DNA of 64,000 nucleotides. Origin: Kitasatospora cheerisanensis KCTC 2395. GTDB lineage: Bacteria > Actinomycetota > Actinomycetes > Streptomycetales > Streptomycetaceae. Shown in pieces: positions 1 through 7,735 of this stretch (position 1 is its first letter; each line of letters opens with the position of its first letter). The notes beneath the pieces are model-generated. The model was not told where the DNA came from and did no database searches. It worked only from the letters and a program-made list of their open reading frames with translations. The DNA lies in assembly GCF_000696185.1 (NCBI RefSeq), contig NZ_KK853997.1, positions 3,948,410 through 4,012,409 on the forward strand, given 5' to 3'. The position numbers and the translations under genes are program-made.

Positions 1-54
1 GGTATTCCCCCAGGCTTTTCGGACCTTCACTCCGGAGCGGAGGGGCCGCCGCGG

Positions 55-1716
55 TCACCCCTTGCCGAGCACCGTCACATCCAGCCGCTCGGCGGCGTAG
101 TCGGCCCGGATCACCTTCTTGTCGAACTTGCCCACCGAGGTCTTCGGCACCGACTCGATCAGCGCCCAGCGCTCCGGCAGCTGCCAGGAGGCGACCCGCT
201 CGGCCAGGAAGGCCCGCAGCTCGGGCAGGCCGGCGGTGGCGCCGGGCCGCAGCACCACGGTGGCCAGCGGGCGCTCGCCCCACTTCTCGTCCGGGACGGC
301 GACCACGGCGGCCTCGGCCACCTCGGGGTGGGCCATCAGGATGTTCTCCAGGGCCACCGAACTGATCCACTCCCCACCGGACTTGATGACGTCCTTGGCC
401 CGGTCGGTGAGGGTCAGGTAGCCGTCGGCGGTGATGGTGCCGACGTCGCCGGTGCGCAGCCAGCCGTCGGGGCTGAACTTGTCCTCGGGGCGCTCCGCCT
501 CGGCGTTCGCGCCGCCGAAGTAGGCCGCGGCGATCCACGGGCCGCGCACCTCCAGCTCGCCCTCGGCGACGCCGTCGTGCGGCATCGCCTCGCCGCCGGG
601 GCCGATCAGCCGGGCCTGCACGGAGGCGGGGAAGACGCCCTGGGTGACGCGGTAGACCCACTCGTCCTCGCCGGTGACGCCGGCCGGCGGGTGGGCGACG
701 GTGCCGAGCGGGGAGGTCTCGGTCATGCCCCAGGCGTGGATGACCCGGATGCCGTGCCGCTCCTCGAAGGCCTTCATCAGCGAGGGCGGGCAGGCCGAGC
801 CGCCGATCACCACGGTCTCCAGCGTGGAGGTGTCGTAGTCGCCGGCGTCCAGCTCGTCCAGCAGGCCGGTCCAGATGGTCGGGACGGCGGCGCCGAAGGT
901 CGGCTTGATCCGGTCGATCATCGTGGCCAGCGGCTTGGGCTGGAGGAAGCGGTCCGGCATCAGCAGGCTCGCGCCGGTCATGAACGCCGCGTGCGGGATG
1001 CCCCAGGCGTTCACGTGGAACATCGGGACGACCGGCAGCACGGTGTCACGGGCGGTGAGGCCGAAGCTGGAGGCGGCGATGATCTGCATCGAGTGCAGGT
1101 AGATCGACCGGTGGCTGTACACCACGCCCTTGGGGTCGCCGGTGGTGCCGGAGGTGTAGCAGAGCGCGGCGGCCTGCTTCTCGTCGATGTCGGTCTGCCA
1201 CGGGTAGTCGGTCGGGCGGCCCGCGATCAGCGTCTCGTAGTCGTGCACCGTCCCGCCGAAACCGGCCAGCGCGGCCGGGTCGTACGGGCCGGCCACCACG
1301 ATGTGCCGGACGGTGTCGGCCAGCTGCGGCAGGACGGCGGCGAGCAGCGGCAGCACCGAGCCGTTGACGATCACCACGCGGTCGGCGGCGTGCTTCACGA
1401 TGTAGGCCAGCTGGTGGGCGGGCAGCCGCAGGTTCAGCGTGTGCAGCACCGCACCCATGGACGGTATCGCCAGGTACGCCTCCTGGTGCTCCGTGTTGTT
1501 CCACATCAGGGTGCCGACGGCCTCGCCCTGGGCGACGCCGAACTCCTCGCGCAGCGCGTGCGCGAGCTGCGCGGCGCGGGCGCCGATCTCGGCGAAGGTC
1601 CGGACGACCGGGCCGTCCTCGGTCCAGGTGGTGACGGTCGACCGCCCGTGAATGGTGGACCCGTGCTGCAGAATCCGGGCGACGGTGAGCGGAACGTCCT
1701 GCATCGTGCTGTACAC
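55..1716 (-). CDS. Long-chain fatty acyl-CoA ligase (AMP-binding family)
   Basis: A 553-residue adenylate-forming enzyme that activates fatty acids to acyl-CoA through an acyl-AMP. Seen: the P-loop YTSGTTGDPKGV near residue 190, the A5-type region HAWGMTETSPLGTV, the GWLRTGDVG motif, the hinge TDRAKDVIKSGGEW and a C-terminal SVGKFDKK carrying the expected catalytic lysine. I chose the GTG start (protein begins VYSTMQDVPLTV) because AAGGAGG lies 7 nt upstream; an ATG four codons in is the alternative. The reading frame stays open to 2007, but that extension lacks a ribosome site and reads as low-complexity. No transmembrane segment is evident. The gene is monocistronic; a TACC-N4-GGTA dyad lies just upstream. 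Exact chain-length preference cannot be told from sequence. Confidence 0.93.
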   Translation of the reverse strand: MYSTMQDVPLTVARILQHGSTIHGRSTVTTWTEDGPVVRTFAEIGARAAQLAHALREEFGVAQGEAVGTLMWNNTEHQEAYLAIPSMGAVLHTLNLRLPAHQLAYIVKHAADRVVIVNGSVLPLLAAVLPQLADTVRHIVVAGPYDPAALAGFGGTVHDYETLIAGRPTDYPWQTDIDEKQAAALCYTSGTTGDPKGVVYSHRSIYLHSMQIIAASSFGLTARDTVLPVVPMFHVNAWGIPHAAFMTGASLLMPDRFLQPKPLATMIDRIKPTFGAAVPTIWTGLLDELDAGDYDTSTLETVVIGGSACPPSLMKAFEERHGIRVIHAWGMTETSPLGTVAHPPAGVTGEDEWVYRVTQGVFPASVQARLIGPGGEAMPHDGVAEGELEVRGPWIAAAYFGGANAEAERPEDKFSPDGWLRTGDVGTITADGYLTLTDRAKDVIKSGGEWISSVALENILMAHPEVAEAAVVAVPDEKWGERPLATVVLRPGATAGLPELRAFLAERVASWQLPERWALIESVPKTSVGKFDKKVIRADYAAERLDVTVLGKG

Positions 1717-1746
1717 CAGGGGTCCTCCTTGACCGACCGGCGGATT

Positions 1747-1762
1747 GTTACCCGCAGGTAGT
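1747..1762. promoter_or_regulatory. Dyad in the acyl-CoA ligase promoter region
   Basis: The plus strand reads GTTACCCGCAGGTAGT. TACC and GGTA form a perfect dyad with a 4-nt centre, about 30 nt upstream of the GTG start of the acyl-CoA ligase. Size and position fit a TetR- or GntR-type operator of the kind found at lipid genes. No regulator is encoded next to it, so the assignment is inference. Confidence 0.3.
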
Positions 1763-2015
1763 AGGCGATGTCCTCGATTGTTTCCCCGGTGCCCCCGCGC
1801 TGTCAGTAGCCGCAACCGAGATGAGACCGAGGCGATCCGCCGCGTGTCCGTCCATGTTCGGCGGGTGGCCGAAAACCGCGACCCGGGGCCGCCGACGAGG
1901 GCCCGCGGAAAGCGCTTGCCCTCGGCCGCCGGACGGTCGGCGGTCCCGCGCCGCGTCCACGCCCGGGCGGTAACCGTCTTTGACCAACCACACTCCTTAC
2001 GACACACTCGATCTC

Positions 2016-2987
2016 ATGCCAGGCACCTCCCTCACCGTCGAAAGCACCACTGAACTCCCCGCCATCGCCTCGGTTTCCAAGGTCCAGAGCGGCTCCGGTC
2101 GGGCGCGGGCCAGCGGAATGCGACGACGGCTGGGCGGCGTGCCGGCACCGGTGCTGTGCGTGGTGTCGATGCTGGCGGTGCAGCTCGGCGTGGCGGCGTC
2201 CAAGCCGCTGTTCGGGGTGCTGGGAGTGGCCGGCGCGACCTTCCTGCGGATCTCCTTCGCCGCCGTCGTCCTGCTCGCCTTCACCCGCCCCCGGCTGCGC
2301 GGCCGCAGCCGGCGCGACCTGGCGATGGCCGGACTGCTCGGCGTCGCCTCGGCCGGCATGACCCTGCTGTTCGCCGCCGCCGTCGACCGGCTCCCGATGG
2401 GCACCGCCGCCACCATCGAGTTCCTCGGCCCGCTCGCCGTCGCACTGGTCTTCGCCCGGCGCGCCGGACACGTGCTGTGGGCGATGCTGGCCGCCGGCGG
2501 CGTCGTCCTGCTGACCCTGTTCGGCCACGGCGAGTCCGGCGCCGGACTGGACCCGGTCGGTCTGGCCTGCGCGTTCGGCGCGGCCGCCTGCTACTCCGGC
2601 TACATCCTGTTCACCGACAAGGTCGGCGCGGCCTTCCGCGGCTTCGAGGGCCTGGCGGTCTCCTTCACCGTCGGCACCGTGGTGCTCGCCCCGTTCGGCG
2701 CCGCCGAGGCGCTGCACGGCCTGGCCGGCTCGTCCTCCCCCGCCCTGCTGCTGCTCGCCGTCGCCGGCGTCGCCCTGCTCTTCCCGGTGCTCCCGTACGC
2801 GCTGGAGATGGTCGCGCTGCGCCGGATGTCCCAGCGGGTGTTCAGCGTGATCGTCAGCCTGGACCCGGCGGTCAGCGCACTGGTCGGACTGGTGGTGCTC
2901 GGCCAGGTGCTGGGCCTGCCGCAGCTCTTCGGCATCTGCTGCGTGGTCGCCGCCAGCGTCGGGGCCACCCTCACCGCGCGGCGCTAG
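2016..2987 (+). CDS. EamA/DMT-family exporter (RhtA-like)
   Basis: A 323-residue integral membrane protein with about ten hydrophobic segments and two EamA repeats. The first repeat contains the RhtA-like stretch MGTAATIEFLGPLAVAL; RhtA relatives export threonine, homoserine and other metabolites. The start is uncertain. ATG at 2016 (MPGTSLTVE) has no Shine-Dalgarno, but TTGACC at 1980 and CACACT at 2003 lie in promoter positions, so a leaderless start is likely. A TTG at 1980 in the same frame would add 12 residues and would lie in the -35 box. The gene is followed by a strong hairpin at 3003-3044. The substrate is unknown. Confidence 0.85.
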   Translation: MPGTSLTVESTTELPAIASVSKVQSGSGRARASGMRRRLGGVPAPVLCVVSMLAVQLGVAASKPLFGVLGVAGATFLRISFAAVVLLAFTRPRLRGRSRRDLAMAGLLGVASAGMTLLFAAAVDRLPMGTAATIEFLGPLAVALVFARRAGHVLWAMLAAGGVVLLTLFGHGESGAGLDPVGLACAFGAAACYSGYILFTDKVGAAFRGFEGLAVSFTVGTVVLAPFGAAEALHGLAGSSSPALLLLAVAGVALLFPVLPYALEMVALRRMSQRVFSVIVSLDPAVSALVGLVVLGQVLGLPQLFGICCVVAASVGATLTARR

Positions 2988-3002
2988 CCGGCCTGCGACA
3001 CG

Positions 3003-3044
3003 CCTCGGGGGCGCGGTGGCGTTGCGGCCGCCGCGCCCCCGAGG
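3003..3044 (+). terminator. Terminator of the DMT exporter
   Basis: CCTCGGGGGCGCGG (3003-3016) pairs perfectly with CCGCGCCCCCGAGG (3031-3044) around a 14-nt loop, starting 15 nt after the exporter stop codon. No long U-tract follows, as is usual in streptomycetes. Confidence 0.75.
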
Positions 3045-3162
3045 GGTTCTGTCCGTCCGTGCGCCCCGAGGTGGGTGACCCTTTCCACTCCCGGGCGCCC
3101 CGGCGGTCCTGCCCGGACGGTCCGGCGCCCCCGCCGGTCCGTCCGTACCTCCCGCCGCGAGG

Positions 3163-3333
3163 TCAGCAGCGGTGGACCGGCGCGAGGCCGACGTCGACGT
3201 TGCCGCCGGTCCGGTCGGCGCGGACGGTACCGGCGCTGTCCGCCGTGCCGAGCGTGTGGTTCCGGTTCCACGCACCGGCCCCGGCAGCCGCACCGCTGTC
3301 CGCGGCCGGGCGGGGGGTGCGCAAGCGCGCCAT
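3163..3333 (-). CDS. Candidate 56-residue small protein, unknown function
   Basis: I do not recognise this product. A GGAGGAG ribosome site lies 3 nt before ATG at 3333, and the 56 codons end in G or C at all but four positions, as in real genes of this genome. The peptide starts MARLRTPRPAADSGAAAGAG, has a polar middle (WNRNHTLGTADSAGTV) and ends APVHRC with its only cysteine. There is no signal peptide or membrane segment. The same frame stays open to 3633, but upstream codons lose the GC bias, which supports the short start. It stands alone between the DMT exporter and the FAD-linked dehydrogenase. A modified-peptide precursor is conceivable, but no modifying enzyme is nearby. Confidence 0.42.
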   Translation of the reverse strand: MARLRTPRPAADSGAAAGAGAWNRNHTLGTADSAGTVRADRTGGNVDVGLAPVHRC

Positions 3334-3622
3334 AGTCTCCTCCGTGCTGCTGGTTTCCACTGATGAATTTCCGACGTCCGGCCGGACGGGGACCGGGGCT
3401 GCGCTGCCGAGGAACAGAATTCCGCAACAAATCGACAAAGCACCAGCGCCGCCGGGCCATTTCCCCCATTCGCGTGACATCCCGGCCCGTTCCCACGACC
3501 CCGCCCCGCGACCCGATCGCCGCCTCTGACCTGGCCTTTCAGGCGAAATCCGGCACCCTCCGCGGGCCCTCGGATTCCGGCGGGTCGGGCCACCGCCCGA
3601 CAGGAAGCCGTTCGAATGTCGA
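3334..3622. other. Intergenic stretch without a recognisable gene
   Basis: This stretch is less GC-rich than its surroundings, which suggests promoter DNA for the short minus-strand ORF ending at 3163. I see no convincing -35/-10 pair and no ORF with coding bias. Confidence 0.4.
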
Positions 3623-3642
3623 TTTCCGGCCACTGCCGGAAA
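3623..3642 (-). terminator. Hairpin after the FAD-linked dehydrogenase
   Basis: TTTCCGGC and GCCGGAAA form an 8-bp perfect stem with a CACT loop, 34 nt beyond the stop codon of the minus-strand dehydrogenase. There is no U-tract. Confidence 0.5.
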
Positions 3643-3675
3643 GGGCGGAAATCCGATCGGAATCCGGAACGATCC

Positions 3676-5040
3676 TCAGATCATCTTTCCCGGATTGAGC
3701 AGGCCCAGCGGGTCGAACACCGCCTTGATCTGCCGCTGCAGCTCCAGCCCGACCGGCCCCAGCTCGCGGGCCAGCCACTCGCGCTTCAACAGCCCGATGC
3801 CGTGCTCGCCCGTCACCGTGCCGCCCAGCTCCAGACCGAGCGCCATGATCTCGTCGAAGGAGACCCGGGCCCGCTCGACCTGCTCCGGATCCTGGGCGTC
3901 GAAGATCACCACGGGGTGGGTGTTGCCGTCGCCCGCGTGCGCGACCACGCCGATGGTCAGGCCGTGCCGGTCGGAGATCTCCGCGACACCGTTCAGCATC
4001 GCGGCCAGCGCACTGCGCGGCACCGCCACGTCGTCGATCATCGTGGTGCCCATGCGCTCCAGCGCGGGCAGCGCCAGCCGGCGCGCCTGGAGCAGCAGTT
4101 CGGACTCCGCGCGGTCCTCGGCCGGCACCACCCCGGTCGCCCCGGCGGCCGTGCACAGCTCGCCGACCGCGGCCAGCCGGTCGTGCTGGTCCGGCCCGTC
4201 GAAGGCCACCAGCAGCAGCGCCCGGGTCGACTCCGGCAGGCCCATCCGCGTCATCTCGTTGACCGCGCGGACGGTGGTGGCGTCCATCAGCTCCATCAGC
4301 GAGGGCGTGAACCCGGCGGCCATCACCTCGCACACCGCCCGCCCGGCGGCGTCCACCGAGTCGAACTCCGCCGCCAGCACCAGCTGCGGGCCCGGCGCGG
4401 GACGCAGCGCGAGCACCGCCTCCACCACCACGCCGAGCGTGCCCTCCGAGCCGACCAGCAGCCGGGTCAGGTCGTAGCCGGCCACGCCCTTGGCGGTGCG
4501 GCGGCCGGTGCGCAGCAGCCGGCCGTCGGCCAGCACCACGTCCAGGCCGAGCACGTACTCGCTGGTCACCCCGTACTTCACGCAGCACAGGCCGCCGGCG
4601 CCGGTGCCGATGTTGCCGCCGATGGTGCAGGACTCCCAGCTCGACGGGTCCGGCGGGTAGGCCAGCTGCTGGGCCTCGGCGGCGCGTGACAGTTCGGCGT
4701 TGACCACGCCCGGCTGCACCACCGCGATCCGTTCGACCGGGTCGAGGTGCAGGATCCGGTTCATCCGGGTCATCGAGAGCAGGATGCAGCCGTCGACGGC
4801 GTTCGCACCGCCCGACAGGCCGGTGCGCGCGCCCTGCGGCACCACCGGGATCCGCAGCTCGGTCGCGGTCCGCATCACGAACTGCACCTGCTCGACCGTC
4901 TCCGGGAACACCAGTACCGCCGGCTCGCCCGCGTCGCAGAACCCCGCCATGTCGCGCGCGTACGCGCCCGTGACGTCCGGGTCCACCGCGACCGCGCCGT
5001 CCGGCAGGCCCCGCTGCAGCCGCTCCACCAACTCACCCAC
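3676..5040 (-). CDS. FAD-binding oxidoreductase, glycolate oxidase GlcD / D-lactate dehydrogenase type
   Basis: A 454-residue flavoenzyme of the PCMH-type FAD-binding family that oxidises 2-hydroxy acids such as glycolate or D-lactate. Seen: PQGARTGLSGGANAV near residue 65, the FAD-loop region CTIGGNIGTGAGGLCCVKYG near 130, and the C-terminal GEHGIGLLKREWL typical of GlcD and Dld. The GTG start at 5040 follows GGAGG by 5 nt; the frame is open to 5145 but the extra N-terminus is arginine-rich and unlike the family. Glycolate oxidase normally also needs GlcE and GlcF, which are not here, so a stand-alone D-2-hydroxyacid dehydrogenase is more likely. The exact substrate is not readable from sequence. 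Confidence 0.9.
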   Translation of the reverse strand: MGELVERLQRGLPDGAVAVDPDVTGAYARDMAGFCDAGEPAVLVFPETVEQVQFVMRTATELRIPVVPQGARTGLSGGANAVDGCILLSMTRMNRILHLDPVERIAVVQPGVVNAELSRAAEAQQLAYPPDPSSWESCTIGGNIGTGAGGLCCVKYGVTSEYVLGLDVVLADGRLLRTGRRTAKGVAGYDLTRLLVGSEGTLGVVVEAVLALRPAPGPQLVLAAEFDSVDAAGRAVCEVMAAGFTPSLMELMDATTVRAVNEMTRMGLPESTRALLLVAFDGPDQHDRLAAVGELCTAAGATGVVPAEDRAESELLLQARRLALPALERMGTTMIDDVAVPRSALAAMLNGVAEISDRHGLTIGVVAHAGDGNTHPVVIFDAQDPEQVERARVSFDEIMALGLELGGTVTGEHGIGLLKREWLARELGPVGLELQRQIKAVFDPLGLLNPGKMI

Positions 5041-5135
5041 GACAACCTCCACTCGTCCCGCCCGCACTCTCCTCCCCCACCCCGCGCCGGGCAACCGCCA
5101 CCGCGTTGTCGGCCCGCTCCGGCACCCTGGTACCC

Positions 5136-5357
5136 ATGCGCGCACCCCGCATCCACTGCCCCGCCTGCGACCGCCCGGTGGCCCTCATGCCCACCCGCCG
5201 CACCGGCTACGGCGTCATCCACGACCACAAGCGCGACCGCCGCTCCCTCGTCCTCTGCGACGGCAGCATGCGCCAACTCCCCCTCGCCGAAGCCACCCTC
5301 TGGCAGGACACCCTCCCGGGCCTCCCCGCCCCGGACGGGCCGCCGACGCTGTTCTGA
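5136..5357 (+). CDS. Small zinc-ribbon-like protein, unknown function
   Basis: A 73-residue protein that opens with MRAPRIHCPACDRPVALMP. CPAC near residue 8 is the only CxxC, and a later lone cysteine (LVLCDGS) plus a histidine could complete a metal site, so a zinc ribbon is possible but not certain. The ATG is preceded by GGTACC rather than a ribosome site, so it may be leaderless. It is transcribed away from the dehydrogenase, 95 nt from that gene's start. Codon bias is strong and a real gene is likely; I cannot name a function. Confidence 0.7.
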   Translation: MRAPRIHCPACDRPVALMPTRRTGYGVIHDHKRDRRSLVLCDGSMRQLPLAEATLWQDTLPGLPAPDGPPTLF

Positions 5358-5439
5358 CGCCCCGCCAGGTCAGGACTGTTCACTCCGGGACGCCACCGGT
5401 AGCGTCCCGGGGCGACGGTTCGTCCTGGGGGGGCACGAC

Positions 5440-6927
5440 ATGGCGTACGACGGCACGCGGTTCCAGTACCTGGAGTCGATCGACTCGACCCGAACGGCAT
5501 GGGCCGGACCGGGGCGGCGCGGCGAGGGCCCGGCCGAGGAACTGCAGATCTTCACCGAGGTGCTGATGACGCTGGCGCTCGGCCGCGACGTCGTCGTCCC
5601 CCAGTCGTACGCCTTCGACTCGTTCGGGTTCCAGCGGGTCGCGGCCGCCGTCCTGCGGGCCAGGGACAGCGCCACCGCGGGCGAACACCCGTTCCGGCCC
5701 CACCTGTTCGGAGCGCACTCGTACGAGGAGGCGGTGGCCGGCATCCTCGCCCGGACCGTCGACCCGGCGAACCCGTTCCTGAGCTGCCTGCTGCCCGAAC
5801 TCAACGACCCCGCGGCGTACGGCCTCGACCCCGGCGACGTGCGGGAGCAGGCCGCCGACTTCGACCGGCTGCTGAACGCCGAATGGCTCGGGCCGGAGCG
5901 GGCCGACGGACTCGCCCTGGTCCGCGACGAGTTCCGGCACCTCCCCCGGGTCGCGGCCCGGCCGCCGGCCCGGCTGTACAGCCTCGGCGAGCTGGTGGTC
6001 TCCGCCGTCGACGAGACCTCCCCGATGGGACGCGCCGTGGCGGACCTGCCCGAGCCGTACCGCGAGGTGCACGCCACCCTGGCCGCCGCGATCCGCCGCC
6101 TCGGCACCGACCGGCCGCAGGCCTTCCACCACCGCAGCCGGCTGCGGCTCCCCCTGCCCTGGCCGGGCGACCCCGCCGGCCGCACCCCCGAGGAGATCGC
6201 CGGCGGGCCGGAGCCCCTCGGCCTGCTGGTGGAGTTCGTCGACACCCTCTACAACCTGACCGTGGCGGACTCGATAGGAATCGCCGACACCACGCTCAGC
6301 ACCGGCCTCGGCCGCGACAGCGACCGCCTCGCCGCCCGCGCCCTCGCCCAGGAACTCGCCCTCGCCCAGTACCGCACCCGCGCCCACCCCGCCGAACGGA
6401 TCGCGCCCGCCGTGGGCGACACCGGCACCGAGCCGCTGTTCGAGGTGAAGGTCGACGCGGCGGTCGGTCTCGCCGACGAGCGGGTCCAGGCCCGGATGGC
6501 CGCCCTGCGCACCGCCGCCACCGACGCGGTCGGCGCTCTGCTGCAGGCCCGCGCCGAACGCGGCCGCGCCGCCAAGTCCCCGTTCTGGCAGGGCCTGGAG
6601 CGGCTGCACACCGCCGAGGACCCGCTCTCCGCCCGCAAGGCGCTGGACGCCCACCTGGCCCGGGTCGCCGCCGTCCTCGGCGACCGCACGGGGCTGGCCC
6701 CCATCGGCGGGCTGGCCGTCGAACTGGTGCTGACCGCGACCGGCGCGGTCGGACCCGCCCTGGCCACCGAGGTGTGGAAACTGCCCGGCCTGGTCGGCTA
6801 CCCGGCGATGGCGGCCGGCGCGGTCGGCAATGTCCTGTACCGCAAGGGGAAGGACAGTGTGGCGCGCCGGCTCTCCACCCGACGGCTGGCCTGCGCGCTG
6901 GGACGAATCGTCGATGTGAGGAGCTGA
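5440..6927 (+). CDS. Uncharacterised 495-residue protein, first gene of a Nudix operon
   Basis: I do not recognise this family. The protein starts MAYDGTRFQYLESIDSTRTA. It is mainly helical and soluble by eye, with many Ala/Arg/Glu-rich stretches. The C-terminal region has one moderately hydrophobic segment (GLVGYPAMAAGAVGNVLYRK) that may be buried or membrane-associated. There is no signal peptide, nucleotide-binding loop or obvious nuclease motif. A G7 run lies 6 nt before the ATG. Its stop is separated by 2 nt from the ATG of a Nudix hydrolase whose ribosome site lies inside this gene, so the two are translationally coupled and probably act together. Whether it makes, senses or supplies the Nudix substrate is unknown. 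Confidence 0.8.
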   Translation: MAYDGTRFQYLESIDSTRTAWAGPGRRGEGPAEELQIFTEVLMTLALGRDVVVPQSYAFDSFGFQRVAAAVLRARDSATAGEHPFRPHLFGAHSYEEAVAGILARTVDPANPFLSCLLPELNDPAAYGLDPGDVREQAADFDRLLNAEWLGPERADGLALVRDEFRHLPRVAARPPARLYSLGELVVSAVDETSPMGRAVADLPEPYREVHATLAAAIRRLGTDRPQAFHHRSRLRLPLPWPGDPAGRTPEEIAGGPEPLGLLVEFVDTLYNLTVADSIGIADTTLSTGLGRDSDRLAARALAQELALAQYRTRAHPAERIAPAVGDTGTEPLFEVKVDAAVGLADERVQARMAALRTAATDAVGALLQARAERGRAAKSPFWQGLERLHTAEDPLSARKALDAHLARVAAVLGDRTGLAPIGGLAVELVLTATGAVGPALATEVWKLPGLVGYPAMAAGAVGNVLYRKGKDSVARRLSTRRLACALGRIVDVRS

Positions 6928-6929
6928 CC

Positions 6930-7490
6930 ATGACCGACCCCGAGCACCCGGACGCCATCCGCCGCACCCGGGAGGTCCTCGCGTACCGCAACCGCTACAT
7001 CGACGTCTACGACGACGAAGTCGCCTTCCCGAGCGGGTCCGCCGGGAACTACCTGCGGATCCAGGCCCGCGACGAGGGGCTCGGCGTGGTGATCGTCCCC
7101 GTCCACGACCAGTTCGTCGGACTGGTCCGCACCTACCGCTACCCGCTCGGCCGGCCCCAGTGGGGCCTGCCCCGCGGCTTCTCCCAGAGCCCCGACCCGC
7201 TGGTCACCGCACGGGCCGAACTGCACGAAGAACTCGGCGTCCCCGACGCCGAGTTCCACCTCCTCGGCACCATGACCCCCGACTCCAGCCTGCTCGGCAC
7301 CACCGTCGCCGTCGTCCACGCCGCCGTCCCCGCCCTCCCCGGCTCCGCGCCCCTCGACCTCGACGAAGTCACCGGAACCCGCTGGCTCCCCCTCCCCGAC
7401 CTCCCGCGCTGGATCACCACCGGCCACCTCGACGACGGCATGACCCTCGCCGCCCTCACCCTCGCCCGGGCCCACGGCCGCCTCCCCTGA
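6930..7490 (+). CDS. Nudix hydrolase (ADP-ribose pyrophosphatase-like) with atypical Nudix box
   Basis: A 186-residue member of the Nudix superfamily, which cleaves X-linked nucleoside diphosphates such as ADP-ribose or NADH. The Nudix helix is recognisable as TARAELHEELGV near residue 95, preceded by QWGLPRGFSQSPDP. It departs from GX5EX7REUXEEXGU: the loop is one residue shorter, the first Glu is Asp, and the Arg of REU is Ala. The EE pair that binds metal is kept. Upstream, VGLVRTYRYPLGRPQWGLP matches ADP-ribose pyrophosphatase-type enzymes. GAGGAG is 6 nt upstream of ATG, and the gene is 2 nt from the preceding unknown gene. It ends before a bidirectional terminator at 7544-7578. Confidence 0.85.
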   Translation: MTDPEHPDAIRRTREVLAYRNRYIDVYDDEVAFPSGSAGNYLRIQARDEGLGVVIVPVHDQFVGLVRTYRYPLGRPQWGLPRGFSQSPDPLVTARAELHEELGVPDAEFHLLGTMTPDSSLLGTTVAVVHAAVPALPGSAPLDLDEVTGTRWLPLPDLPRWITTGHLDDGMTLAALTLARAHGRLP

Positions 7491-7543
7491 CGATGCGGCC
7501 GGCAGCCGTCCCTGACGCATCGTCACAGTCGCCGGACACGGCG

Positions 7544-7578
7544 ACGGCCCCTGACCAGAAGCACTGGTCAGGGGCCGT
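7544..7578. terminator. Bidirectional terminator between Nudix gene and tRNA-Ser
   Basis: A 15-bp perfect stem (7544-7558 with 7564-7578) carries the core CCCCTGACCAG / CTGGTCAGGGG around a 5-nt loop. It lies between the convergent Nudix gene and tRNA-Ser and can serve both strands. Confidence 0.8.
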
Positions 7579-7587
7579 TGTCAGGCG

Positions 7588-7673
7588 CGGAGGGTGTGGG
7601 ATTTGAACCCACGGTGGCGCGAAGCCACGACAGTTTTCAAGACTGGTCCCTTAGGCCGCTCGGGCAACCCTCC
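7588..7673 (-). tRNA. tRNA-Ser(TGA)
   Basis: The minus strand folds as a class II tRNA. The acceptor GGAGGGT pairs with ACCCTCC and is followed by a G discriminator. The anticodon loop CTTGAAA carries TGA. A long variable arm (GTGGCTTCGCGCCAC) is typical of tRNA-Ser, and the T-loop reads GGTTCAAATCC. CCA is not encoded. Confidence 0.96.
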
Positions 7674-7735
7674 TGGGCGGAGGCCAGCCTAACGGGTCGG
7701 GGCGGGTTCGGTGCACACCGTTTCGGTGGGGTGGG

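Noticed and set aside
1..54. End of a gene at the left edge
   Set aside because: The first 54 nt contain no readable coding end and only lie downstream of the acyl-CoA ligase stop.
328..1761. 477-codon plus-strand ORF opposite the acyl-CoA ligase
   Set aside because: It is the antisense shadow of the ligase: low-complexity Gly/Val/Arg/His sequence without any domain.
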